A DNA stretch of 64,000 nt from Sphingobacteriales bacterium 44-15 (GTDB lineage: Bacteria > Bacteroidota > Bacteroidia > Chitinophagales > Chitinophagaceae), in assembly GCA_001899685.1 (NCBI GenBank), contig MKWG01000043.1, positions 329,942 to 393,941 on the forward strand, read 5' to 3'. Under the pieces are notes generated by a model that saw nothing but the letters and a program-made list of their open reading frames with translations, was not told the DNA's origin and did not search any database. The position numbers and the translations under genes were made by a program. Each line of letters opens with the position of its first letter. Positions within the stretch are counted from its first letter, which is position 1. This document shows, in pieces, positions 1 through 9,109 of this stretch.

Positions 1-768
1 TGCAGAACCGTTGGAACCACCATTGCAGGAAACATTAGTTTGAGATGAAACGCTTGATGTAATGACAGAAGGTTGTGTGATAGTTACGGATTGTGTTTTA
101 GTACAAGCATTAGCATCAGTGATAGTAACGGTATAAGGACCGGCAGCCAGACCTGTTGCTGTTGCAGCAGTGCCGCCGCTTGGCGCCCAACTGTATATAT
201 AAGGACCGGTGCCACCACTTGCAGTAATCGTTGCAGAACCGTTGGAACCACCATTGCAGGAAACATTTGTTTGAGATGAAACGCTTGATGTAATGACAGA
301 AGGTTGCGTGATAGTTACGGATTGTGTTTTAGTGCAGCTATTGGCATCGGTAATAGTACAAGTCCAGGTACCGGCTGGCAATCCGGATACGGAAGCTGTG
401 CCGTCGCCTGTAGGGTTGCCCGGCGTCCAGTTATAAGTCAATGTTCCGGTTCCACCGCTTGCTGTAATTGTAGCTGCGCCGGTTGAGCCGCCATTACAGG
501 CAATGTTGGTTTGAGATACAATACTTGATGTGATCGCAGCAGGTTGAGTTATATTTACCGTTTGTGTTTTTGTACACCCGATATTGTCGGTAATAGTAAC
601 AGTATAAGACCCTGCGGCCAACCCTGTCGCCGTTGCAGCAGTGCCGCCGCTTGGCGCCCAACTGTATGTATAAGGGGCAGCTCCACCTGAGGCACTAACA
701 GTGGCTGAACCATTGCTTCCTCCACTGCAGCTAACATTGATTTGAGAAGAAATACCTGATGTTATATT
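1..768 (-). repeat. Tandem SprB repeats (231/240/231 bp period)
   Basis: A conserved block (TTTGAGATGAAACGCTTGAT and its relatives) recurs at about 38, 269, 509 and 740, giving spacings of 231, 240 and 231 bp. The two leftmost copies are nearly identical at DNA level, which points to recent duplication or gene conversion. The second unit differs in its middle (NWTPGNPTGDGT in place of SWAPSGGTAAT). Confidence 0.9.
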
Positions 769-1545
769 ACAGGCAGCCGATTCATACAAACGGAAATTAT
801 CAATACCCAACTCCTGTACTGTGGCATTGGTAGAAACATTGAAACGCAGATCCAAAGTGGTTCCGGATCCTGCAATATTTGCGGATATTTCGCTAAGCGC
901 ATACGTTAAAGGTGTTCCGTCTCCGATAAGGTCATTATTGTTATCAAGCGCCATTGGACCCCCGACGGCATCACCGCTATTGGCATAAATCCCAATAATT
1001 TTAGTCCAGGCGCCGCCATCGATCCTGTAATAGACCTCCATATAATCATAGTTGGTGGGAAAGACTGGAGCACTTTGAAATGATATGGGATCGGCGCCAA
1101 ACAAACCCTTAAATGATAAACCGGTTTTACCGGCAATATTGATTCCCGACCATGAAATTGTTTGAGCGAAACCAATAGAAGCGTTAGTACAGGTAGGTCC
1201 GAAATCTATGTCTTCAAAAGCATACATTTTAGAACCACTATAATTTGAGTAGGAGCCATTCTGAAGTGAAAAAGTGGCCGGTGTATTCCTTGCAAAATAA
1301 TGTTGGTTGGTACAATTAAAGTCTGGAATAGAACTGACCCTGCTGCCTGCAGAAGGCGAACCTGCGTCTTCGAAGTCATCGCTCCAGAACTGGGTTTGCG
1401 CAAATGTCGTTGTTGCTGTTAACAACTGAACCAGTACAAACCCAAGCAAAGAAAAAATAAACTTCGAATTAATTGCAGGTTGTACGGATCTTTTGTGTGC
1501 ATAAAATGAACAAGCAATGTGTTGCGTAGTAAAATGATCTTTCAT
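1..1545 (-). CDS. SprB-repeat surface protein, N-terminal part (runs off left edge)
   Basis: The minus strand is open from an ATG at 1545 to base 1, giving 515 codons with no stop, so the C-terminus lies outside the window. Residues 1-50 look like a long-headed signal peptide ending in TTTFAQ. Residues of about 55-255 form a Bacteroidota adhesin head with a choice-of-anchor-like sandwich appearance (VYYRIDGGAW, then LRFNVSTNATVQELGIDNF). From about residue 260 there are SprB-type repeats of 77-80 residues: three complete and a fourth cut by the edge. Each has C(N/S)GG(S/T)(N/T)GxA, a central Y(T/I)YxWxPxG block and a CTKTQ(S/T)V end. SprB repeats are known from gliding-motility adhesins exported by the type IX system; the expected C-terminal sorting domain cannot be seen. 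Function as a cell-surface adhesin is an inference. Confidence 0.88.
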   Translation of the reverse strand, partial: MKDHFTTQHIACSFYAHKRSVQPAINSKFIFSLLGFVLVQLLTATTTFAQTQFWSDDFEDAGSPSAGSRVSSIPDFNCTNQHYFARNTPATFSLQNGSYSNYSGSKMYAFEDIDFGPTCTNASIGFAQTISWSGINIAGKTGLSFKGLFGADPISFQSAPVFPTNYDYMEVYYRIDGGAWTKIIGIYANSGDAVGGPMALDNNNDLIGDGTPLTYALSEISANIAGSGTTLDLRFNVSTNATVQELGIDNFRLYESAACNITSGISSQINVSCSGGSNGSATVSASGGAAPYTYSWAPSGGTAATATGLAAGSYTVTITDNIGCTKTQTVNITQPAAITSSIVSQTNIACNGGSTGAATITASGGTGTLTYNWTPGNPTGDGTASVSGLPAGTWTCTITDANSCTKTQSVTITQPSVITSSVSSQTNVSCNGGSNGSATITASGGTGPYIYSWAPSGGTAATATGLAAGPYTVTITDANACTKTQSVTITQPSVITSSVSSQTNVSCNGGSNGSA

Positions 1546-1785
1546 CTAATCTGGGATTCGTGATTGAAACTTGTGTAAGTGGTTTTTCTCGAATCCATTA
1601 ACTTGAACTACATCTTTTTATTTCATTTGCCATACACTAAATCTTATTTTTCTTAACTATAAGATTATCTCTGCCGGCTCAATGAGTAGTAACACTTAAT
1701 AAAGTATACGCAACTTGTATTTTTAGTAGCAGTTTTATTACGTACCCAACTTTTTATTGCTATAAACAGGTAATGGAGTTTTTAG

Positions 1786-1990
1786 CGCATAAAAAAACTT
1801 TACTATTATCGCTGCCTGAGATATCCGGGGGAACTTAACTGCGATCACGCAGCAAGGAAGCAAAAAATTTGCTTTTGGATCGGATGTACGTACCGGAAAC
1901 TTCCGTTCCATTAGTTTTACGCCATCTAAAAAAGATTTGATCATTATCACAATGAGATTTCTGACAATGACCAGTCATTAGAATCCCGTT
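1786..1990 (+). pseudogene. Serine recombinase relic, left copy
   Basis: Read on the plus strand from 1786, one frame gives RIKKLYYYRCLRYPGELNC, which resembles the zinc-ribbon start of the C-terminal region of large Bacteroidota serine recombinases. It then breaks up with stops and frame changes. The stretch aligns by eye with 13480-13705 in the right-hand relic: shared blocks are CATAAAAAAACTT, CTATTATCG, CCATT(A/G)ATTTTAC, GATCATTATCA and TTAGA(A/G)TCCCG. No start, catalytic domain or intact frame is present. The two copies are in the same orientation and bracket the metal island. Confidence 0.65.
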
Positions 1991-2041
1991 CTTTGAGGCA
2001 ACTATTATCCAGTATTTTGTTCCCCGTTCCATAGAGCGCAG

Positions 2042-2116
2042 TTATTTTGTTTCTAAAAAAGTAAGTTTAAATCCATCCGGATCTTTTACATGGAATACCT
2101 TCCCGAACCAAAGAGA
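2042..2116 (-). pseudogene. Glyoxalase/VOC-family C-terminal remnant
   Basis: The minus strand reads WFGKVFHVKDPDGFKLTFLETK followed by TAA at 2042-2044 (given here as family-typical ending with the DPDG turn). This is the last beta-strand region of a vicinal-oxygen-chelate (glyoxalase/bleomycin-resistance) protein. Upstream on the minus strand the frame is lost within about 25 codons, exactly where the promoter of the next gene begins. The gene seems to have been cut by arrival of the island or by rearrangement; no metal ligands other than those possibly in this strand remain. Confidence 0.6.
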
Positions 2117-2156
2117 AACAACTACAGTGTTATGTGATTAAATTTCTCTTTTTTCG

Positions 2157-2164
2157 TAATTTTG
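2157..2164 (+). promoter_or_regulatory. Putative -7 element TAATTTTG
   Basis: The sequence fits the Bacteroidota -7 consensus TAnnTTTG and lies only 5 bases before the GTG start at 2169, so the transcript would have a very short leader or none. Confidence 0.4.
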
Positions 2165-2168
2165 CAAC

Positions 2169-2555
2169 GTGAAAAAGGTTATATCTATATTTTTCCTGAC
2201 AATTTACCTGTTCTCCACAACGGAGGCGGTTGAATTGTTCAAACTGCCCGTGGTTTTCCAGCATTACCACGAGCATAAGGCAATAGATAAGGATCTGTCT
2301 TTTCTTAGCTTTTTGGATATACACTATATGCACGGCTCACCACGTGATGCCGATTATGACAGGGATATGCAGCTACCGTTTAAAACACCTGTACATCCGA
2401 CTATCATTGCTACGGGTTATATAAGTCCCACACCAATTTCCTTCATTGCACTCAAAGTTTTTTTCATCGAAAAAAAACAGCACCTGATTTATAACACCAC
2501 AGGTTATTCTTTCAATTACCATTCTTCCGTCTGGCAACCTCCCAGAACTTGTTAA
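2169..2555 (+). CDS. Small secreted protein of unknown function upstream of czcA
   Basis: This 128-residue ORF starts with GTG; the next residues (KKVISIFFLTIYLFSTTEA) form a clear signal peptide. The mature part is His- and Asp-rich (QHYHEHK, DIHYMHGS, DADYDRDMQLPFK) and ends SVWQPPRTC, with a C-terminal cysteine. Small proteins of this look (a HYxHG box, DADYDxDxxLPFK, and a WQPP ending) often precede CzcA-type efflux genes in Bacteroidota, from general knowledge. A periplasmic metal-binding or sensing role is only an inference from the His/Asp clusters and position. The gap to czcA is 303 bp, so it may be a separate transcript. Confidence 0.75.
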   Translation: MKKVISIFFLTIYLFSTTEAVELFKLPVVFQHYHEHKAIDKDLSFLSFLDIHYMHGSPRDADYDRDMQLPFKTPVHPTIIATGYISPTPISFIALKVFFIEKKQHLIYNTTGYSFNYHSSVWQPPRTC

Positions 2556-2858
2556 AATTTTCTGAAAGAGAAAAATCCCGCTGCTGATGCTGTACATCAG
2601 GCAGTTACGTTATTGGACAATATTTCCTATAAGGGATATTATGCAATAGCTACATGACTGCGTTGTCAGCGCAATGTTTTCCAGTTTGCCGGACTGCTCC
2701 GTTTGCAAAAATGTCCCCTTGTGGATAATCGCAATGGCATGTCCTAAACTATAAAAACAGGCGTATGTACCACCTCTATGGCTACGGCTGCCTCTTGTAT
2801 CCGGCAGGGGCATAACATGCCTCTTTCCTTTTTCCCTTTTAACAAGTAAAGAATTATT
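2556..2858. other. Spacer between small secreted protein and czcA
   Basis: 303 bp without a gene. The only structure seen is a 7-bp hairpin at 2806-2824 (AGGGGCA / TGCCTCT, one G-T pair, 5-base loop) followed by a T-rich run CTTTTTCCCTTTT. It could act as a weak terminator or attenuator just before czcA. Confidence 0.4.
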
Positions 2859-5800
2859 ATGCTGAACAAAATTATTGAGTTCTCTATCAAGAACAAACTC
2901 ATTATAGGGCTGTTTATGCTTGCCCTTATCGGTTATGGCGTTTACGAGGTAAAGCGTCTGCCAATTGATGCCGTGCCTGACATTACCAACAACCAGGTGC
3001 AGGTCATTACCACAGCTCCGGCACTCGGAGCGCCGGACATGGAACGGTTGATTACATTCCCCATCGAACAGGTCAACAACAATATTCCCGGTCTTCTCGA
3101 ACTCCGCAGTTTTTCCCGTTTCGGGTTGTCAGTAGTTACGATTGTTTTTGACGACAACACGGATATTTATTGGGCAAGACAACAGGTTGCCGAACGGCTG
3201 CAGCAGGCGCAGGAGCAGATACCCAAAGGGTTCGGTACTCCTGTGCTGGCTCCGGTAACGACCGGCTTGGGCGAAATTTACCAATACACCGTCCGTCCCA
3301 AAAAGGGCTACGAAAATAAATACAACGCTATGGAGCTGCGCACCATTCAGGACTGGATAGTCCGCAGGCAGCTATTGGGAGTGAAGGGCGTAGCGGAAGT
3401 GAGCAGCTTTGGTGGTCTGCTGAAACAGTATGAGATAGCCGTAACACCTGAAAAGCTGATGGCATACAACATTACTATTGGCGATGTATTCAGCGCACTC
3501 GAAAAAAACAACCAAAATACAGGTGGTGCATACATAGAAAAAGGGCCCACCATTTTGTTTATCCGAAGCGAGGGGCTTGTGGGTAATATGGATGACATTC
3601 AGAACATCGTGGTTAAAAACCTACCCAACGGCGCACCACTCCTAATCCGTGACGTTGCAGAAGTGCACTACGGCAATGCACCACGCTATGGGGCGATGAC
3701 CTACAACGGGCAGCAACAGGTTTCGGGCGCAGTAGTGATGATGCTGAAGGGAGCCAACAGCAACGAGGTTATCAAAAACATCAAACAACGGATTGCGCAG
3801 ATAGAAAAAACGTTGCCTGAAGGAGTTACGATAGACCCGTTTCTCGACCGTACCAAAATGGTGAACAACGCCATCAGCACCGTAACCAGAAACCTGATGG
3901 AAGGTGCGCTGATTGTGATTTTTGTACTGGTGCTGTTTCTCGGTAATCTCCGTGCGGGGCTGCTCGTAGCCTCGGTTATCCCGCTGTCCATGCTGTTTGC
4001 CATTATCCTGATGAACACCTTTGGCGTGAGCGGCAACCTGATGAGCCTGGGTGCTTTGGACTTTGGGTTGATTGTGGACGGTGCGGTCATTATCGTGGAA
4101 GCCGTCATGCACAAGCTGTCACACAGTAAGCGGTTCAGGAATGTAAACAACCTTTCCCAGCCCGAAATGGACAAAGAAGTACAGGTTTCCGCATCGGGAA
4201 TGATGAACAGTGCTGTTTTCGGGCAAATCATCATTCTCATCGTTTACCTGCCCATTTTTACGCTGGAGGGTATTGAGGGCAAAATGTTCAAGCCAATGGC
4301 GCAGACAGTAGCCTTTGCCCTGCTCGGTGCATTCATCCTTTCGCTCACCTATATCCCTATGATGAGCACCTTGTTTTTGAGTAAGAAAATCACGCACAAA
4401 CAAACGCTTTCGGACAGAATGATGAACCGTTTGGAACGGTTCTTTCAAAAATACTTGTCCAAAGTACTGCGCTACCAAAAAGTGGTGCTTGCAGCCGTTT
4501 TGGGCTTGTTTGCGACGGCGGTTTTTGTGCTGACCACACTCGGCGGCGAGTTTATCCCGTCTTTGCCCGAAGGCGATTTTGCCGTGGACACAAGGGTGTT
4601 GCCGGGCAGCAACCTGAACACGTCCATTGAGGCGGTTTCCAAAGCATCCAAAATCCTCCTTAAAAAATTTCCTGAAGTGGAAAAAGTGGTAGGCAAAACC
4701 GGGAGCAGCGAAGTGCCTACCGACCCGATGGCAGTAGATGCCTCGGACATGATGGTCATCCTGAACCCCCGCAGGGGATGGACCTCCGCAAAAACCTATT
4801 CCGAACTGGAAGCCAAAATGTCAAAAGCGTTAGAAGACGTTCCGGGCGTTTCGTTCGGCTTTCAGTATCCCGTAGCAATGCGTTTCAACGAGCTGATTTC
4901 GGGGGCAAGGCAGGATGTAGTCTGTAAGATATTTGGTGAGAATTTGGACACGCTGGCGGTATATGCCAATAAACTTGGCAAAATCTGCAACACAGTAACC
5001 GGAAGCGAGGCCTTGTATGTGGAAGCCGTAACGGGTATGCCGCAGATTGTAGTAAAATACAACCGTGCCGCCATTGCCCAATATGGCATGAACATCAGCG
5101 ACATTAACCGTGTAGTGAATGCTGCATTTGCAGGCGAAAGCAGCGGTATGGTGTACGAGGGCGAAAAACGGTTTGACCTGGTGGTGCGGCTGGCGGGCGA
5201 CAAAAGGAAAAAACTGGAAGACGTGCGGAACCTTTTGGTGGCAGCCCCGCAGGGTACGCAAATCCCTTTAAGCACCGTAGCTGCCGTGAACATTATTGAA
5301 GGCCCCAACCAGATACAGCGTGAAAATTCGCAACGCCGGATTATTGTGGGCTTCAACGTCCGTGGCAGGGACATCCAAAGCTCTGTCCACGAATTGCAGC
5401 AGAAAGTAGAGCAGCAGATAAAACTGCCGCCGGGTTATTACATCACTTACGGTGGTGCTTTTGAAAACCTGGAAGCAGCCAAACAGCGTTTGTACGTGGC
5501 GGTTCCGGTTTCATTAGCGCTGATTTTCCTGTTGTTGTTCTTTGCGTTCCGTTCTATTAAGCAGGGCTTGCTTATTTACACGTCCATACCGCTTTCGGCT
5601 ATCGGGGGCATTTTCGCATTGGCGATAAGGGGTATTTCGTTCAGTGTGAGTGCAGGTATCGGCTTTATCGCTTTGTTTGGTGTAGCCGTGCTGAACGGCA
5701 TTGTACTGTTGAGCGAATTTAACCGCCTGAGGAAAGAGGGCTACACCGATTTGAAACGTATCGTCATTATGGGAACCCAAACCCGCCTGCGTCCTGTACT

Positions 5801-7205
5801 TATGACGGCGTTCGTGGCTTCTTTGGGATTTTTACCGATGGCATTGAGCCACGGCGAGGGTGCGGAAGTGCAAAGACCGTTGGCAACGGTGGTGATTGGC
5901 GGTTTACTGATTGCTACATTCCTAACGCTTTTTGTGCTGCCTATCCTGTATATGACGTTCAACAAAGGCATTTCCGTTCCTAAAAAGGCGGCAGGTGTTG
6001 TTTCCGTCCTGTTGTTTATGCTGATGGCTACAAACGCAAACGCCCAAACCCCGATAACATTGCATCAGGCGATTGATACGGCTTTTACGAACAACCTGTC
6101 CGTAAAAAACGAACGGTTAAAAACCGAGTACCGGCAAAAACTTATCCGGTCAGGAACGAGTATTCCGGCAACGCAGGTTTTTGGCGAATACGGACAAATC
6201 AACAGTTTTTACAAAGACACAAGGCTGGGCATTTCTCAGACCGTCAATTTTCCGACTGTTTATAAACGACAAAAGGAACTGCTGAACGAGGAATGGAAAA
6301 GCAGCGTGCTGAACGTAGGCGTACAGGAAACACAGCTTAAAAGACAGGTAACACAAGTGTTTTACACGCTCTTCTACCTGCAACAGAAAAAAACCTTACT
6401 GCAAAAGAACGACACCCTTTTTGCGGAGTTTCTCGATAAAGCCATGCTCCGTTTCAACAAGGGCGAAAGCAATATACTCGAAAAGACCACCGCTGAAAAC
6501 CAGCGTGGGCAAATCGGGTTGCAGCTTTCGCAATTAGAAAAAGACATGGAACTGTTGCAATTGCAGCTCCAGTTGTTGCTGAATACCGAAACGGTTTTTG
6601 TCCCGTCTGAAAATGAAACATTGGAAAATAATATTGCAGGCATAGATACTACGGCACTGGTTGTACATCCTGCCATGCAGTTTTTGAAACAGCAGCAGCA
6701 AATTGCGCAAGCTGCCACAAAAATGGAACGCTCCAAATTGTCACCCGACATAACATTAGGCTACAACATTACCGGAATGAAAGGAATGGGTGCGGACGAA
6801 AAGCTCTACAACAGCACGCCCCGTTTTCAGGCGGTGCAGGTAGGTTTGGGGATCCCGATTTTTGCGGGAGGGCAGAAAGCAAAAATCAATGCGGCGAAAA
6901 TCAACGAGGAAGTAGCCGCAAAAGGCTATGAACTCAACCTGAAAAATTTTGAAATTGCTTTTACCTCGGCTTTGAAGCAGTACCAGAAATATCAGGAAGC
7001 GGTCGCTTATTTTGAGAACACCGCATTGAAAAATGCCGAAACCATTACCGTCACAGCCAACAAGCAGTTCCTGAATGGCGACATCAATTACCTGGAATGG
7101 GCGTTGCTCATAAACCAGTCGGTCAGCATCAAAAGTGATTACATAGAAGCGGTAAAAAGCAGGAACAGTGCCATTGCCGAACTTAATTTTTACCTCAATA
7201 AATAA
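2859..7205 (+). CDS. czcA: CzcA-type heavy-metal RND efflux pump fused to a TolC-like domain
   Basis: This inner-membrane RND pump (1448 residues) exports divalent or monovalent metals using the proton gradient. Residues 1-1030 or so are a complete heavy-metal RND transporter: first membrane helix at about 13-31, PDITNNQVQV at about 39-48, and the proton-relay motif DFGLIVD with D401 and D407 in the fourth helix. After the last RND helices comes a second hydrophobic stretch ending ANAQ at about 1063, then about 385 residues of coiled-coil, Gln-rich CzcC/TolC-like sequence (LHQAIDTAFTNNLSV, then a repeated half). The fusion of pump and outer-membrane factor is a known Bacteroidota arrangement. 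The adaptor follows 13 bp downstream. The metal specificity (Cu/Ag versus Co/Zn/Cd/Ni) cannot be settled by eye. Confidence 0.95.
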   Translation: MLNKIIEFSIKNKLIIGLFMLALIGYGVYEVKRLPIDAVPDITNNQVQVITTAPALGAPDMERLITFPIEQVNNNIPGLLELRSFSRFGLSVVTIVFDDNTDIYWARQQVAERLQQAQEQIPKGFGTPVLAPVTTGLGEIYQYTVRPKKGYENKYNAMELRTIQDWIVRRQLLGVKGVAEVSSFGGLLKQYEIAVTPEKLMAYNITIGDVFSALEKNNQNTGGAYIEKGPTILFIRSEGLVGNMDDIQNIVVKNLPNGAPLLIRDVAEVHYGNAPRYGAMTYNGQQQVSGAVVMMLKGANSNEVIKNIKQRIAQIEKTLPEGVTIDPFLDRTKMVNNAISTVTRNLMEGALIVIFVLVLFLGNLRAGLLVASVIPLSMLFAIILMNTFGVSGNLMSLGALDFGLIVDGAVIIVEAVMHKLSHSKRFRNVNNLSQPEMDKEVQVSASGMMNSAVFGQIIILIVYLPIFTLEGIEGKMFKPMAQTVAFALLGAFILSLTYIPMMSTLFLSKKITHKQTLSDRMMNRLERFFQKYLSKVLRYQKVVLAAVLGLFATAVFVLTTLGGEFIPSLPEGDFAVDTRVLPGSNLNTSIEAVSKASKILLKKFPEVEKVVGKTGSSEVPTDPMAVDASDMMVILNPRRGWTSAKTYSELEAKMSKALEDVPGVSFGFQYPVAMRFNELISGARQDVVCKIFGENLDTLAVYANKLGKICNTVTGSEALYVEAVTGMPQIVVKYNRAAIAQYGMNISDINRVVNAAFAGESSGMVYEGEKRFDLVVRLAGDKRKKLEDVRNLLVAAPQGTQIPLSTVAAVNIIEGPNQIQRENSQRRIIVGFNVRGRDIQSSVHELQQKVEQQIKLPPGYYITYGGAFENLEAAKQRLYVAVPVSLALIFLLLFFAFRSIKQGLLIYTSIPLSAIGGIFALAIRGISFSVSAGIGFIALFGVAVLNGIVLLSEFNRLRKEGYTDLKRIVIMGTQTRLRPVLMTAFVASLGFLPMALSHGEGAEVQRPLATVVIGGLLIATFLTLFVLPILYMTFNKGISVPKKAAGVVSVLLFMLMATNANAQTPITLHQAIDTAFTNNLSVKNERLKTEYRQKLIRSGTSIPATQVFGEYGQINSFYKDTRLGISQTVNFPTVYKRQKELLNEEWKSSVLNVGVQETQLKRQVTQVFYTLFYLQQKKTLLQKNDTLFAEFLDKAMLRFNKGESNILEKTTAENQRGQIGLQLSQLEKDMELLQLQLQLLLNTETVFVPSENETLENNIAGIDTTALVVHPAMQFLKQQQQIAQAATKMERSKLSPDITLGYNITGMKGMGADEKLYNSTPRFQAVQVGLGIPIFAGGQKAKINAAKINEEVAAKGYELNLKNFEIAFTSALKQYQKYQEAVAYFENTALKNAETITVTANKQFLNGDINYLEWALLINQSVSIKSDYIEAVKSRNSAIAELNFYLNK

Positions 7206-7218
7206 TAACAGTAAATAA

Positions 7219-8355
7219 ATGAAAAAATTAATCGTCCTTATAAATGCTTTGGTGCTGCTTGCATCCTGTGGTAACAAAAAAGCCGGTGAACAGCAGGAGC
7301 AGCCGCCCGCAGGCAAAGTGGAAAATGTGGTTACCCTTACCGATGCACAGTATAAAAACGCAGGTATAGAAACAGGCAACATCGAAAACAAAACCATTTC
7401 ATCGGTGCTGAAGCTGAACGGGAAAATAGATGTGCCACCACAAAATATGGTGTCCGTCAGCGTTCCCCTGGGTGGCTATTTAAAGTCCACGAAATTACTG
7501 CCCGGTTTACACGTGCGCAAAGGTGAAGTGCTGGCTGTAATGGAAGACCCGCAGTACATACAGTTACAGCAGGATTACCTTACCGCCAAGGCACAATTTG
7601 CATTCAACGAAAGCGAATACAAAAGACAAAAAGACCTGAACGAAAGTAAAGCCGCAAGCGACAAAGTATATGAGCAGACAAAGGCCACCTACCAGACCCA
7701 ATACGTGCTGATAAAATCACTGGAACAAAAGTTAAGGCTGACAGGCTTAAACCCTGCAAACATAACCGCAGGCAATATTTCAAAAAGCATCAACATCTAT
7801 TCGCCTATCTCCGGTTTTGTGTCGGCAGTAAACGTCAATATCGGCAAATACGTCAATCCGAGTGATGTGCTATTTGAGCTGGTCAACCCGGACGACATTC
7901 ATCTGGCATTGACGGTTTTTGACAAAGACCTGAACAAGCTGGCAGTGGGACAGCATTTGTCGGCTTATACGAACACTCATCCCGAAAAGAAATATCCCTG
8001 TGAAGTTATTTTAATCAGCAAGAACCTTTCCGGCGACAATGCCGCACAAGTCCATTGCCATTTTGAGCAGTACGACAAAAGTTTGCTGCCCGGAATGTTT
8101 ATGAACGCAGACGTGGAAATTTCGGGAACAAATACCGCTGTATTGCCTGATGACGCTATTGTCCGTTTTGAAAACAAGAACTACGCTTTCGTGGTGAAAG
8201 ACAACAGGCAGTTTGAAATGACGGAAGTTCAGACCGGAAACTCCGAAAACGGATTTACGGAAGTTATTGACGGAGCTAAATACGCAGGGCAGGCATTTGT
8301 TATCAACGGAGCCTACAATCTTTTAATGGTTTTGAAAAATACGGCAGATGATTAG
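7219..8355 (+). CDS. RND periplasmic adaptor lipoprotein (CzcB/CusB family)
   Basis: The 378-residue protein has a lipobox LLASC with Cys17 as the lipidated residue. It is the membrane-fusion protein that links the upstream pump to the outer membrane. Order: beta-barrel entry, barrel-sandwich (lipoyl-like) half around 90-110 (GLHVRKGEVLAVMEDPQY), alpha-helical hairpin about 110-180, second lipoyl half (IYSPISGFVSAVNVNIGKYV) around 193-215, then beta-barrel (VFDKDLNKLAVGQ) and membrane-proximal domain. The start lies 13 bp after the pump's stop and the 3' end overlaps the PAP2 gene by 8 bp, so translational coupling is likely. No His- or Met-rich metal-binding tail is present. Confidence 0.93.
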   Translation: MKKLIVLINALVLLASCGNKKAGEQQEQPPAGKVENVVTLTDAQYKNAGIETGNIENKTISSVLKLNGKIDVPPQNMVSVSVPLGGYLKSTKLLPGLHVRKGEVLAVMEDPQYIQLQQDYLTAKAQFAFNESEYKRQKDLNESKAASDKVYEQTKATYQTQYVLIKSLEQKLRLTGLNPANITAGNISKSINIYSPISGFVSAVNVNIGKYVNPSDVLFELVNPDDIHLALTVFDKDLNKLAVGQHLSAYTNTHPEKKYPCEVILISKNLSGDNAAQVHCHFEQYDKSLLPGMFMNADVEISGTNTAVLPDDAIVRFENKNYAFVVKDNRQFEMTEVQTGNSENGFTEVIDGAKYAGQAFVINGAYNLLMVLKNTADD

Positions 8356-9106
8356 TATGAAATCTGTATTGCTTTTTATAACCTTAATACTTTCATTGGG
8401 CTTAAAAGCCCAAACCAAAAGTATGGATACGCTGAGCCTTAATGACAATGCGTATAAATTTTCGGCAAAAAAGCTGATAATCCCCTCCATGCTGATTTCC
8501 TATGGTGTGTTGAGTTTGACGGTGGACGGTCTGAAAACGCTTAACAAGTCCACCCGCTATGAAAGCAGCGAACACATTACGCCCGGAGCTAAAATTGACA
8601 ACTATATGCAGTATGCTCCAGCCGTAGCGGTCTATGGTCTTAACCTCGCTGGGGTAAAAGGAAAACACAATTTTAAGGACAGAACGATTATCTATACTAC
8701 GTCCCAACTGGTTTCCGCAGCCCTAATACTGCCTACGAAGCATTTGGTACACGAAGAACGTCCCGATGGTTCCAATAACCTGTCTTTCCCGTCAGGGCAT
8801 ACGGCTACGGCATTTTCGTCCGCTCATTTCATGTTCAGGGAGTACAAGGATAGTAATTTATGGTTAAGCGTTTCGGGTTATCCCATTGCTGCAATGACCG
8901 GCATTTACAGGGTTTTCAACGACAAGCATTGGGTGGGCGATGTAGTTGCCGGAGCCGGGATAGGTATTCTGTCCACCGAAATCGCCTACTGGCTGTTTCC
9001 CGTTACCTCAAAATGGTTTGCCTCGAAAAAAGATAGAGAAGCTATTTCTTTTGCCCCTTTTTACCAGTCTAAAAATATAGGTCTAACAATTATTAAAACA
9101 TTTTAA
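8348..9106 (+). CDS. PAP2-family phosphatase
   Basis: A 252-residue protein with a signal-like N-terminus (LLFITLILSLGLKAQ). The three PAP2 signatures are visible: KHLVHEERP at about 129-137, PSGHTATAF at about 147-155 and RVFNDKHWVGDVVAG at about 188-202, so the catalytic His and Arg residues are kept. These enzymes remove phosphate from lipid or other phosphomonoesters outside the cytoplasm. ATG at 8348 overlaps the adaptor's stop; an ATG at 8357 just after that stop would give a more usual MKSVLLF start. Its place between efflux and redox genes is unexplained, although PAP2 genes do travel with such clusters. Confidence 0.9.
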   Translation: MISMKSVLLFITLILSLGLKAQTKSMDTLSLNDNAYKFSAKKLIIPSMLISYGVLSLTVDGLKTLNKSTRYESSEHITPGAKIDNYMQYAPAVAVYGLNLAGVKGKHNFKDRTIIYTTSQLVSAALILPTKHLVHEERPDGSNNLSFPSGHTATAFSSAHFMFREYKDSNLWLSVSGYPIAAMTGIYRVFNDKHWVGDVVAGAGIGILSTEIAYWLFPVTSKWFASKKDREAISFAPFYQSKNIGLTIIKTF

Positions 9107-9109
9107 ACA

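Larger units (their letters stand above)
1546..2168. other. Gene-free stretch holding two gene relics
   Basis: No intact gene is visible. 1546-1780 is AT-rich leader for the adhesin on the minus strand. 1786-1990 is a decayed serine-recombinase fragment and 2042-2116 a glyoxalase-like C-terminus; both are listed separately. Short ORFs here on the minus strand are shadows of the recombinase relic. Confidence 0.7.

Noticed and set aside
3642-4240. Long minus-strand ORFs within czcA
   Set aside because: They are antisense shadows of the conserved RND coding frame.
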